Of a DNA stretch of 38,202 nucleotides, positions 22,385 to 32,499 are shown piece after piece. Position numbers and translations under genes: made by a program. The notes beneath the pieces were generated by a model. The model did no database searches and had not been told where the DNA came from. It saw nothing but the letters and a program-made list of their open reading frames with translations. This DNA is from Priapulus caudatus (Eukaryota > Priapulida > Priapulimorpha > Priapulimorphida > Priapulidae), in the NCBI RefSeq assembly GCF_000485595.1, contig NW_014577337.1:248891-287092 (forward strand), written 5' to 3'. Positions within the stretch are counted from its first letter, which is position 1. Each line of letters opens with the position of its first letter.

Positions 22385-22430
22385 TACCCTAATCCTAACA
22401 CTAACCCTAACTCTAACTATAGCCCTAAAC
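22385..22430. repeat. Telomere-like CCCTAA variants, right copy
   Basis: Degenerate accctaatcctaacactaac units inside the TIR element. Counterpart at 2646-2692. Confidence 0.75.
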
Positions 22431-22677
22431 ATACCTCATCTATATATATAAAGTTGTTCAGCCGAATTTGTGTGTTCGCGCATAACTAGAGAACTCCGCA
22501 GCCTAGAGAAAAACTAAATATATTTTCAGAATCAGCACGTCTGGGAGGTGGTTCTGGCTGAAACAAAATTAAACAAATTTCAAAAGTTAAAAAGTTAAAA
22601 ATTTATAAAAATTCTATTCATAAATAGATGGCGTACAGATTAACATTATACATCACGTACGTGTGAATCCATGGTGT

Positions 22678-22752
22678 ATAAACATAACGGCCCACTAGCC
22701 GAATGGATAAAGCATCGGACTCCTAAACCATTGATTCTGGGTTTGAATCTCT
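22678..22752 (+). repeat. tRNA-Arg(CCT)-like SINE head or tRNA pseudogene
   Basis: An A-box-like tagccgaatgg (22686-22696), an anticodon loop ctcctaa with CCT at 22712-22714, and a B box ggtttgaatc (22740-22749) give a recognisable tRNA-Arg layout. The acceptor stem does not pair properly and the T-stem is weak (ggtttgaatct followed by ctggaa), so it is unlikely to be a functional tRNA. Sequence 3' to it is AT-rich and shared with the left copy, consistent with a SINE body. A POL III promoter could remain active. Confidence 0.6.
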
Positions 22753-23023
22753 GGAAATGCTGTTTAGTATGTACTTCTACCGTATTCACCGTTAATTTCA
22801 AAATTTTAATTTTTTTTACCAGATTTAAACGTTTAGTAAAAATCCAGAATAAACTATGGTAGATGATAATGATAGCGCAAACTGACGGGAACACTTCACG
22901 GAAGCCTATGTAGGTTACATATCAAATATTATATTTTCTATATAATTCCATTTTATTATTTATAATTTTTTACTTTTTTATATTAATGACTTTTATCTTT
23001 TGATTTCTTATTAGTTTTTACTG

Positions 23024-23222
23024 TTGGGATGGAATGGGATGGGATGGGATGGCATGCGATGGGATGGGATGGGATGGCATGGCATGGGATGGCATGGGAT
23101 GATGGGATGGGATGGGATGCGGTGCGATGGGATGGAATGGGATGGCATAGCCTGGGATGCGATGAGATGGCATGCGATGGGATGTGATGGGATGGGGTGC
23201 GATGGAATGCGATGGATGGATG
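23024..23222. repeat. Pentanucleotide microsatellite (GGGAT/GGCAT), right copy
   Basis: Array of GGGAT, GGCAT, GCGAT and GGAAT units, about 200 bp, within the TIR element. Open in all frames because the unit lacks stops; not a gene. Counterpart at 1826-2022. Confidence 0.95.
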
Positions 23223-25457
23223 CATGCATGGATAAATAGATAGTTCGATTTTTTGGGGTATTTTCATTTCAACCAAGCGGTCACCAACTGAGGAACGCCA
23301 CCGATTTCCCCGGGCAACGCCGGGTATCCCGCTAGTATAAAAATATAAACATAATACTAAACAACCTAAAACTACCTCGAGTACATATCTGTGGTACCTG
23401 ATACGACAACGACCCCATCTGCCTTAGTAGCATGGGTTTCTCTGATGATTACAAGGAAGTACTGCAGCTACATTCATCAATTATGTCAACTGACACACCA
23501 TCATACAATTTGGATGGTTTCTCACAGTTTGTGTTTGATAACGCAGATGTTAATACTGCCACCATTTCTGGTCACAATACCTTCCATGCAATGGGTGGTA
23601 TAGCATGTGTAACACCAGCTGGCGACCCAAAAGGTATTACCTTAGAACGACCTACAAACCTACCTAAGGCTGCAGTAGTTGGCAACTTTGGAAAAATTCC
23701 TATAAAGCCTTACAAGAAACCAACCAAGATTGGCCTAAGCTATGTCACCCTGAACTCTCTGCAGGAGATTGACATTAGTCTTCCAAGTCAACAACTGGCA
23801 ATGTCTCTCGACCTCTTGTGGATGAGAAACTTTTCAGTCCAGGACACATGTCCCTCTTGGAGTGGATTTATGCAGACTGCAGTGAGAGGTAATAACCACG
23901 AGAAAACAAGGATTGAAATCCTTCCATTCATCAATCTGGATCCGTCAAATCCAAGTACCATATATACTGCCTTGTCTTTCGCTAAAAAGCAATGTGAGCT
24001 CCATGGTATCAAGACTTGCTTCGTTACCTTTGACCAGCCTTTATATATCAAGGCAGCTGAAATTGTTGCAGCATCTGCAGATCTACCTAATGTCATAGTT
24101 AGATTAGGAGGTTTCCATCGTCTCATGTCTTATCTCGGGTCAATCGGATATATCATGGGAGGCAGTGGACTAGAAACACTCTGGAAAACAGTTTATGCAG
24201 CTGGAACAGTGATACATACGATGACTGGACACGCTTATGCTAGGGCTGCCAGAGCTCATTTCCTGACTGTCAGAGCTGCATTGTTTTCCCTACTACTCAC
24301 AGAATAGGACACTGAAGATCAGAGACAGCAACTGAGATCTTTAACTGAACGCCTTCTGGATGGCGAATGTTCCACTGATAATCTTCTCAGTGATGCTGCC
24401 CTCCAGGACTTTGTGACACTACAACAAACCTCATGGATGAGAAGAAACTGAAAAGTCCTACAGGAAGATTATGGATCAGCTACCTCGAACAAGTATCCAT
24501 TATGAAGATGTTCCTCTTTGCTGAACGTACCGGTGATTGGACATTACAGTTGCAGGTCATCAGGAGAATGATTCCATACTTCCATGCTGCTGGGCACTTG
24601 GCATATGCCAAGTCTGCTAGACTATATCTTCAACAAATGGAGTCACTAGAACCAAATATGACTGAAACTGAGTACAAGCAATTCACAGAGAGTGGCTACT
24701 GTACTGTAAGAAGACAAGATCGGTTTTGGAGTGGAAACTTCACAGACTAAACTATTGAACCAAACCTCATGCGACTGATGGAAACCTCTGGAGGCATGAC
24801 ACGAGGGCGTGGGATCACTGAGAGTACAATCACTAAGTGGATCCATGCATTCCCACACTGCATTCCTATCTGTGAAGCTTTTGAAAGGTTTGCAAGCATC
24901 CATACAACATCATCTGAACAGCATAAAGACCTACGACCAAGCTCTCAAGTTCAAGATCACAAAGCCTTTGCTACTTTTCTGCTATGGTTAGAGGCACATT
25001 CTCCTTTCACATGCTCAAATGAGACATCAGTAATTGCTGTTTCAACAGGTCTCGTGGCTGATGCATCTGTAAACTGCGACAAAGCCTACGAAGTTGGTAA
25101 TGCTGCTGCATCTGCAGTAGATGGTAAAACATTCTCTGATGTGAAGCTGAAACGCAATGACAGAGTCAAAACTATAAGTGGAAGTAAAAATACAGTGAAG
25201 ATCCGTGGTCAATCTGTAGTCGTCAACCCCACATTGCTGTTCAACAGAATAACCTGTGTTATGAAGAGCAGTTCAGAGATGGAGAACTATTTGGCTTATG
25301 AACTGGCACCACAGCCAACATCCCTATTTCATAAAGGGTTGATGAGGAAAACGACAAAGAGTGTGCTTGGCCAGCTGCTGAAGTCGAAAGTGAAACCAGA
25401 GACAGTTTCCAGAAGAAAGCATCTTTGTAGTAGATGGAGGCTACTTTCTTCGTGCTG

Positions 25458-25960
25458 TTGTGTGTTTGGGGTGTCAGTGTGGGCAGATAGGCCACATGGC
25501 TCGTGATTGCGCAGTCCGTCGAAATCAGCAACAGGGAAACCTGAGAGGCGGACGAGCCTAAATAGGACGAATGCTCTTCCAAAACCCACAGATTTCCCCT
25601 ATATATTAGCATCCCGCGCACTAACTGCTAATAGTGCGCTGGGTTGTAATGTAGAGAGAGGGTAGGCGTGTTAACGCGCTTATTGATACTGGCGCGGATA
25701 TCTCGTTACTAGATGCGAGACAATGGCGTGCAATCTCACTTTCGCGGCTCACGACAGTAGTTAATACACAATTTCCTACACCACTGTCGGCTAGTGGGCA
25801 TTATTTATCCGTTTTGGGAGCGATTAGACTCTCGCTTGTAATAGCAGGACGGAAATATTTTGTTGTTTTTCATGTAGTGGCTGAGTTACCTAGACAGTGT
25901 GTATTAGGAGTAGATTTTTTGCTAAGCAGCATCGGTGTATACTACACTTCTTAGAATCAA
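25458..25960 (+). pseudogene. Ty3/gypsy-like gag zinc knuckle and protease fragment
   Basis: Directly after gene B, the frame continues as CLGCQCGQIGHMARDC, a CCHC knuckle with slightly irregular first spacing, ending at TAA 25559. A protease domain follows at about 25665-25952: LIDTGADISLLDA with the catalytic DTGA, then CVLGVDFLL near the end. It ends at a stop near 25951. There is no LTR between gene B and this fragment, so the element is 5'-truncated or was joined by recombination. Retroelement proteases of this kind cleave the Gag-Pol polyprotein in particles. Confidence 0.8.
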
Positions 25961-26012
25961 ATGCTGATGCGTTTGCAACTTCTGAGAAGGAAATAGAGAG
26001 GCGTTTGTCCTC

Positions 26013-27531
26013 ATGCAGTCTCATATAAATACGGAAAATAGTCGACCGATTCGTACAAAACCATATCATCTATCAGCAGCACAATCACAAATAGTACAAT
26101 CAAAGATTGACGAACTGTTAGCAGCAGGAATAACAGAGGCGTCTCAATCTCCGTGGGCGGCAGGCGTCTTGTTAGTGCCTAAGAAGAATGGAGATTAGAG
26201 GATGTGTGTTGATTTTTGTCGATTAAACGCCATTACGGTTAAGGATAATCACCCACTCCCATAAATAGACGACGTGTTGCACTAGCTGTGTGGAGCGCAT
26301 GTGTTTTCTACCTTAGATTTGCGGTCGGAATATCATCAATTACCCATTGCGCCGCAAGTTAGACATAAGGCTAGCTTTGTTACTATGGAGGGACAATGGT
26401 CTTATTGTTCTCTGCCATTTGGATTATGCAACGGGCCTTCTGCGTTTCAGAGACGTATTCATTCCGTGCTGCAGGGATTTGTAGGTAAATTTGTCATTGT
26501 ATATATTGATGATATCGTTGTCCATAGCGTCGATTTCGATTCACACATTACACATTTGTTGCAGGTCTTCACGAGGTTACAATCTGCTAATTTGAAATTG
26601 AAACTTACAAAATGTTGTTTCCTTCGAAAATCTATCCAATTTCTAGGCCATGTAATAGATAGCACCGGAATTACATCCGATCCGGGGAAGACTCATGCCA
26701 TACTCGATTTACAGCCTCCCACGACGCCTACGAATGTTAGACGCTTCCTTGCGCAAAGTGGTTATTATCGTAAGTTTATACGTGGCTATGCTGCCATTGC
26801 TCGCCCTCTCACGCTGCTTACTGGTAAATCAACGTTTACTTGGTCATCAGAAGAACAGAAGGCGTTTGAGATGCTTAAATCTGCTCCGATTCTAGCTTTA
26901 GCCTCACCCGACCGAGACTTTTCTTTGTATTGTGATGCTTCAACTCATACAATAGCTTCTGTTTTGACGCAGATTGCAGAGGATGGTGAGGAGCATGTCA
27001 TTTTATATCTTAGTAAACAGTTAGTTGGAGCGCAACTACAATGGGCCATTGTTGAGAAAGAGGCTTACGCAGTTGTTTATTCACTAATACGATTGCAACA
27101 CTTTCTAACTAAGTCGCCGGATGATAATTTACGTTAACCATAAACCTCTCCGTTTTCTACTAACAGCTAAAACATTAACTAACGCCCACTTGCAGAGACG
27201 GGCAGTAGTTTTATCCGAGTATGATCTGCATATAGAGTACACAGAGGGCAAGTACAATGTCCGGGCTGACGCTCTCAGTCGGCTGCCCACAAACCCAGCT
27301 CAGGAGTCTAACCACGAGAGTGCATGTGTGGGAGATGCATGTTTAGCGATCGAGGCGGTCCCAGCTAGAAATCAGGTCAATGACCCGGAGCATGCTATTA
27401 ATACCGACCCACCGTCTTGCGCGCCCTCGGGTGTTACAAATCGAGCGGAATTTCGTAACTTGCAAAGACAAGACGTTGAACTGGCCAGTATTATTAATGT
27501 CTTGGCCCAACCGCATGTGTCATTGCGCTAA
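26013..27531 (+). pseudogene. Ty3/gypsy-like reverse transcriptase and RNase H
   Basis: The RT fingers motif EASQSPWAAGVLLVPKKNGD (about 26139-26195) is followed by three in-frame stops (TAG 26196, TAA 26262, TAG 26283). The palm then runs open from 26301: FSTLDLRSEYHQLPI, LPFGLCNGPSAFQR and the catalytic YIDD at 26502-26513. The connection has FLGHVIDSTGI and FLAQSGYYRKFI. RNase H has LYCDASTH and ILYLSKQL. A frameshift near 27115 moves the frame to 27121-27531, which carries VNHKPLRFL and the tether-end motif RADALSRLP. All catalytic residues that I can check are present, but the stops make it inactive. Confidence 0.93.
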
Positions 27532-27599
27532 ATTTAATTGATAGAGGCATATTATGAGGATATACATTGTAATTGACCTCCACTACTAACCCCCCCTTT

Positions 27600-28187
27600 C
27601 ACAAGTCGTTATTCCGCGGTCGTTAGTAAAGGCTGTTATGTATGCATGTCACTCATCGCTGCATGCTGCGCACCTTGAGTTTGATAAGACATACCGTAAA
27701 ATAGCGGATCGATATTTATGGCCACGCATGTATCAGCAAATTCATAGGTATGTTAAAAAATGTGTGCCGTGTAATTCTAGGAAGTTATGTAAAGTTAATG
27801 CTCCACTGCATGCAGCCCCTTTGCCGACAGCGGTGAATGAGACAGTGAGCATAGATGTTGTTGGCCCATTGCCAATGTGAGGAAGGGTATAGGTATATAG
27901 TAACATTTGTAGATCTCTACTCCTCGTACCCAGAATGGTATTGCACTACTAATAAATCGTCGGCGACAATTGCTAATCTGATTCTTAATTCCTATATCCC
28001 AGCACATGGCTGCCCACTTCGTTTTCTTACAGACCGAGGGTTAGAATTTTGAATTTTAAAACTCGTTAATGAATCGAATTTCAGAAGTCTTTCGCATACA
28101 TCATGTGACTACAGCGCCATTTCATCCAGCAGTATGCGAACGGTTTCACAAAACGATGAATTCGATGTTAGCATGCCTAGTAACAGA
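27600..28187 (+). pseudogene. Ty3/gypsy-like integrase, truncated
   Basis: The zinc-binding HHCC region is visible at 27638-27800 (HSSLHAAH ... CVPCNSRK). The catalytic core begins with the first Asp in SIDVVGPLP (about 27850). A frameshift near 27880 precedes FVDLYSSYPEW and the second Asp in FLTDRG (about 28030). A further shift brings TAPFHPAVCERF with the expected Glu, then a stop near 28187. The sequence breaks into an unrelated repeat at 28189, with no chromodomain, 3' LTR or polypurine tract. Confidence 0.88.
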
Positions 28188-28188
28188 A

Positions 28189-28445
28189 TGAGTGTCAATG
28201 ACACTGTAGCTTACCACAAAAAAAGACACAAATGAGTGAGTGAGAAGTCAGTTTTAATTGAGCAACCATCGACGTACATTATAGAAACAAAGAGTATATA
28301 TGGGAGAACTCCCATTATATACTCTTGATAATTATGTGTAATTTTTTATGTGAAAATAAATGTTTGAGATGTGAAAGTCTGAGATGTGTGCGAGTGATGG
28401 CATTACACCTAAATGATCGCCATTTAACGTTTTTATAATATTCAG
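28189..28445. repeat. Dispersed repeat, copy 1 (unsplit)
   Basis: Begins gtgtcaatgacactgtagct, has the palindromic block gggagaactcccattatata near 28301-28320, and ends around acacctaaatgatcgccatt. The second copy, split by an insertion, is 28766-28855 plus 30084-30215. It starts right where the gypsy integrase is cut off. Confidence 0.8.
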
Positions 28446-28765
28446 ATTTAGGCACTGCCTAAAAGACAAACATCTTTCAAGACAACACTCTGATGTACTG
28501 TGCTGCTGGTCCACATAATTAATATAGGGAAACCTGACAATGTTACACTAGGGGCCATAATGTTGCTTTTTTCTCAGATAACTTCACAGAGGTGGCAGTT
28601 ACAAGGAAAATTGGAAAAGCATGTGAAAATCCGTTCTTGCCTGATGTCAAGGTCAGCGAATAAAGCAACATTGAAGTGAATAATAATACGGTTACAACAA
28701 AAATATTTTATGCAAATCATGTAAGCAGAAGATATTGATTGCTCTCGTATGATTTTAAAGATGAA
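28446..28765. other. Non-coding sequence between the two repeat copies
   Basis: AT-rich, without a supported frame or repeat. Confidence 0.5.
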
Positions 28766-30215
28766 AGTGTCAATGACACTGTAGCTCACCTTGGGTGTGA
28801 TAGAAGAGGGAGGGGGATATATAAAGCAAGAGTATATATGGGAGAACTCCCATTAGGCCAAACCAAAAAATACCTTTGGTTCAGGTCACATGGATTGTGA
28901 AAATTAGGGTAGGTAGGTAGGCATAACATGATTATTATGTTTTTTTTCCTGCAAAAACATGGGTAGGCAGGAATATAATTTTTCCCTTCACAAGTTAAAT
29001 ATATGGTATACAGCTTGAAATGCAGGAGCCACGAGATGCAAATGACTTGCAGTTGCATGTACCATTGCTGCAAGTCATGCCATTGTTTTTATGACAGCCA
29101 AAAAAGACAGAGGACAAAAAATGTAAACTTCACAAGGAATGGAAAGGGTAGCCAAGTCCCAAGTCTGGGAAAAATGAGGGCTACCATTATAGTCTTTCTT
29201 CAGGACAGAAGATTCAGGAATGCCAATTTGAATCCCACAACCTGATATGGTGTAATCTTGGTGTCATCTGGAATCAGAGATTGCGAAGGAGAGGACGAGA
29301 CTCGTTTGTCAAGACCTGCCAAACCAAAAACACTAGATCCCCAAAATTGTGGACTGGCAGATCCAGAAGAGCAGGAACAATAAATACATGGACACAGACA
29401 AAATTCTAAATCTGAAAATACTCTGTGGATATTGTGTATTCTCTTGATGAACATCCATACATAGTACTACATGGACATTTTCAAATGTGTAAACTTTCTT
29501 TCTGTAGGGCATCTCATTTCAATACATTTTTATTAGGGGTGTAACGATGCATCAAACTATCAATAACTATCAATATTTTTTGTCTTGATGGCAATGCATC
29601 GATGGTAAAGTGAAACACGATATTTATCGCCGATAGTATACTAAACAATCGATATTTTTCGATTGTTGCAAAATGTGAACACCTGGATAGTAGTGTTAGG
29701 AATCGCTCCAAAAACGGAGTTCGATTAATCGTCCCTTTGAACGAGCGAGTAACCGAAGTGTAAACGGCTCTGCGGCCGCTTATCGCACGGTAGCATGCGT
29801 ATACTATATAGCTGGCGATCGATCGCGTACATCAAAGCCGGCCGCCGCGCCATACGACCTTCAGGCTCTGTTTATGAAGTAGCCGAGGCTCTATACAACT
29901 GTTTCACGCTGTTAAAAATATTTTAGAACTCTTTTTAGGTAAATAAAATGACAAGAGTGGGATATTTGAATATGTATGATCGGCAGGCGGTATCTTTAAA
30001 TTATATTTTTTCTTGCACCCCTCTGAAAGTGACCGCAGTCGGGCGGGTGACCCAAACCAAAGGTAATTTTTGGGCTGGCCTTATATAGCATATCTCCCGT
30101 TATATACTCTTGATAATGATATATGCATAAGTTTTGATGTGAAATTAAATGTTTCAGATCTGAAAGACGAGAGATGGCGCTACACCTAAATAATCGGCAT
30201 TTTGGTTTTCGAATA
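28766..30215. repeat. Dispersed repeat, copy 2, split by a Harbinger-like element
   Basis: 28766-28855 matches copy 1 from gtgtcaatgacactgtagct to ggagaactcccatta. 30081-30215 resumes with ttatatactcttgataatga and acacctaaataatcggcatt. A 17-nt extra segment is present at the rejoin. Non-coding. Confidence 0.8.
28856..30080. mobile_element. 1225-bp PIF/Harbinger-like non-autonomous element with TTA target duplication
   Basis: The left end ggccaaaccaaaaaatacct (extending ttggttcaggtcac) is the inverted partner of the right end gtgacccaaaccaaaggtaa (extending tttttgggctggcc), about 35 bp each. TTA flanks both sides (28853-28855 and 30081-30083). The host repeat is known uninterrupted at 28189-28445, giving a near empty site for comparison. 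No transposase is encoded. Internally 29536-29660 holds a ggggtgtaacgatgcatc block typical of hAT-element ends, possibly a nested remnant. Confidence 0.85.
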
Positions 30216-30359
30216 TCACGCAAATAAAAACAATAAAATATTCCAGTCAAATTACTGTAACGAAGAATCTAAAACACAATATTACACGTATATAGGTATG
30301 ATTGTAGAGTTGTTAACCAGTTAAACGAAATAAGCTTAATAGAACGTTGTCATCTCTCC

Positions 30360-31010
30360 CATAGGAGTAACAACTGTTTTGGAGCTAGCCTTACACATTC
30401 ATATTATATACCAAAATTTAACAAAATCGAATGAATCTAGATAGCCATTTTCATTTTTGCCAAAAAGTGGGCGTGGCTCGAAAGTAGGTCGACTAGCGTG
30501 CTCCAAAATAGAACGTTCAAATCTCTCCCATAGGAGGAACAACTGTATGCAATTTGAAACATGTGAGTCAAACGGTTCTTGAGTTATCGTTGACCGTAGG
30601 CAAACACTGAAATGCATAGTGAAATTGCCAAAATCTACCTAATTTGCATAATTTAAAAAAAATATCAAAACCTGTGTGATATGTTTTGGGGCCAGTCGTC
30701 ATTCATTCACATACCAGAAATGAACAAAATCCCTTGAACCTGAACTGACTTATGGCCATTTCCATTTTTGCCAAAAAGGGGACGTGGCTCGAAAGTAGGT
30801 CGACTGGCGTGCTCCAAAATAAGACGTTCAAACCTCTCCCATAGGAGTAACGACTATATGCAATTTGAAACATGTGGGTCAAACGGTTCTTGAGTTATCG
30901 TTGGCCGTAGCCAAATGTGGACGGAAGGACGAACGGACGTACGACGGACGACACCCCATGGCAATAGCTCATCTTGACGATGTCACATGTTTCAAAATGA
31001 TTTAAATTAC
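30360..31010. repeat. Dispersed repeat with two diverged direct units of about 310 bp
   Basis: Unit 1 (about 30425-30600) and unit 2 (about 30735-30915) share tttgccaaaaagtgggcgtg-type, ctcgaaagtaggtcgact and gtcaaacggttcttgagtta segments. The downstream gacggaaggacgaacggacg and catggcaatagctcatcttg motifs are, from memory, common in dispersed repeats of marine invertebrates. Non-coding. Confidence 0.8.
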
Positions 31011-31954
31011 ACAGTTAAGTGGCTTCCTGAGACGCACGCACCCACGCACGTATGCTACTAATATATAGAGTAGGGATTGCCTAAAAGAGGAGAAGAAAGA
31101 AATGTTTCAACTGGTAACGAGTCGGGATACCGTTATGTTGTAAATTCCCAAACTCCACGACAGATGGCGCTCTCGCTCTGGCTCAATTCTACCACTGCCA
31201 CAAGCTGATTTCCGTAAGAATTTCTTACGCTTTTTTATTATAAGTTTTACAGCGACCCCGTTACTCCTGTCCTATGTAATACGGTGTGTACTTATAAGAA
31301 AAGCTGCAAAGATAATAAAAGTCGGACCATTATTTCATGAGAAATTTGATAAAATAGTGATACGAAATAGTGCGCCCATTTACTACTTTCAAATCAGTAC
31401 GCTGTTTACTAAAGTAAGTTCACGTATTTATCATGAATTTTCGGGATGCTTGCCAATATACCTAATTCTCGAACATTGTCTTTGATACATTTTTGCGTAT
31501 TCAGCTTAAAACATCTAAATTTGTCCACCAACAAACATGCAAATCATAGAAATTTCTAATGTTTTGTTCAGCGGCGACTTCGCGGCCGTTGGCTTGCCAT
31601 TTGCTAAATTTCCCCGGAGCTCCGCCCACTTTAAAAATAGTGCTAGCTTTGTGGCAGTGGTATATCCTGAGTGTGGGAAGGGGGCGCTGCATGCAGTTTC
31701 GTAAATTCCATCAGAAATTCCCATCCTCAAGAAAATTATCAGTATACTGAATTTCGTGTAGGAGCTGTGTCTGCTATTCGGCAACAGACTTTTGATTAAC
31801 AATATACGTTTAATTAACATTCAAGGTTCCTTTAACTAGCGTATTATATTCAGGAAACAATTTTAACAATGCCTCTTAAGAAATGTCGGCATGTACTCCA
31901 AAAAATGGCAGCCCAACATCCCTGAGATAATGTATGAAGCCTGCGAACTCCTCC
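31011..31954. other. Non-coding sequence
   Basis: No supported gene. Small frames on both strands around 31501-31820 overlap each other and match nothing I know. Confidence 0.5.
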
Positions 31955-32290
31955 CTATAGGAGTTGGTGGTGATGAATTTGGTGCATGTAATGGAGAACC
32001 ACAGCAGTCACCAGATCACGTGTCACACATACATCACACAGCACACAGGTCGCACTGATATGATTTCTCTCCCGTGTGAGTTCCCGTGTGTGTCCCTTCA
32101 CGTAACTTGACTTCGAGAAGTCAGCATCATACAGATCACACTTATTCGGTTGCTCTCCCGTATGAGTTCTCATGTGTTTCTTCACACTACTTAGAAAGGA
32201 GAAGGAAGCATCACACAGATTACACTTATACGGTTTCTCTCCCGTATGAGTTCTCATGTGTTTCTTCACATTATTCATTATTCAAATGCC
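31955..32290 (-). pseudogene. C2H2 zinc-finger protein fragment
   Basis: The minus strand reads the tail of one finger (VKKHMRTHTGEKPYKC), a complete finger CNLCDASFSFLSSVKKHMRTH, the canonical linker TGEQPNK, and then a degenerate finger with CDLY in place of CxxC. Further fingers dissolve after a frameshift. Such KRAB-less C2H2 arrays bind DNA in the nucleus. It has neither start context nor effector domain, so it is a fragment of an expanded zinc-finger family, inserted or left behind. Confidence 0.85.
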
Positions 32291-32499
32291 TATCACTCTA
32301 ACTGGTACATCATACACTACAAAACAGTATCATACATCATATAACAGATACATTTTTTGCAGTTACAGTAACATATGTTGTATACCTGTGTTACATGGAA
32401 CATTATATATCAAAATAACTGATGAAAAAAATGTTTAAAAGACATTACAATGGTACAGCGAAAAATAATGCATCAAAATGTGATAATGGCCAGATAACC

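Larger units (their letters stand above)
22287..23431. mobile_element. 1127-bp non-autonomous TIR element with 9-bp target duplication (MULE-like)
   Basis: The exact 9-bp repeat cttagtagc lies on both sides (22287-22295 and 23423-23431). The element 22296-23422 begins gctgaaggggtcg and ends as its inverted partner cgaccccatctgc; similarity continues inwards for about 40 bp (tatcaggtactacagatatg). Removing the element and one repeat restores the gene B reading frame across LSS-MGFSDD. A 9-bp duplication points to Mutator-like elements. No transposase is present. The cargo is a telomere-like patch (22385-22430), a tRNA-Arg-like unit (22678-22752) and a pentanucleotide array (23024-23222). Confidence 0.88.
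17167..24993 (+). repeat. Right arm of the large inverted duplication
   Basis: Inverted partner of positions 1-8192. The inner boundary is sharp at gaacacgtaaagg (17167), pairing with cctttacgtgttc ending at 8192; further inside, similarity falls away. The outer boundary cannot be seen because the left arm stops at the window edge. Sequence to the right of 24993 belongs to the same gene B frame until 25457, so the duplicated unit probably continues. This arm is the better preserved copy. Confidence 0.9.
21109..25457 (+). pseudogene. Gene B, right copy: uncharacterised zinc-module repeat protein, N-terminal and middle parts
   Basis: The start ATGATG (21109) follows an acceptor-like ttttttccag. 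Two putative zinc modules appear: CMIC (21124) with HRDC (21272), and CLYC (21416) with HHDC (21612). Next come GRLENVVTFQDRGHQVL (21880-21930), DMAASIIRDEIQTQ, CTSIGHA and YGSRELIDMLSS, then the inserted TIR element. After it come MGFSDDYKEV (23432), GHNTFHAMGG, FINLDPSNP, VIVRLGGFHRLMSYLGSIGY, GHAYARAARAHF (ends 24307), YLEQVSIMKMFLFAERTGDW, TSGGMTRGRGITEST, CDKAYEVGNAAASAV, VNPTLLFNRI and VVDGGYFLRAVV up to about 25457. Lesions: a frameshift near 21175, TAG 21440, TGA 21580, and further shifts near 21730, 21960, 22190, 24310 and 25420. The missing 3' part would be expected to carry a gene A-like end. Family function is unknown. Confidence 0.75.

Noticed and set aside
22385-22430. True telomere or chromosome-fusion scar
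   Set aside because: The repeats are short, degenerate and embedded in mobile elements at several places.
22678-22752. Functional tRNA-Arg gene
   Set aside because: The acceptor stem does not pair, the T-stem is weak, and the unit lies inside a transposon present in two diverged copies.
29530-29700. Complete nested hAT element
   Set aside because: Only one end-like block (ggggtgtaacgatgc) could be seen, with no matching inverted end or 8-bp duplication.
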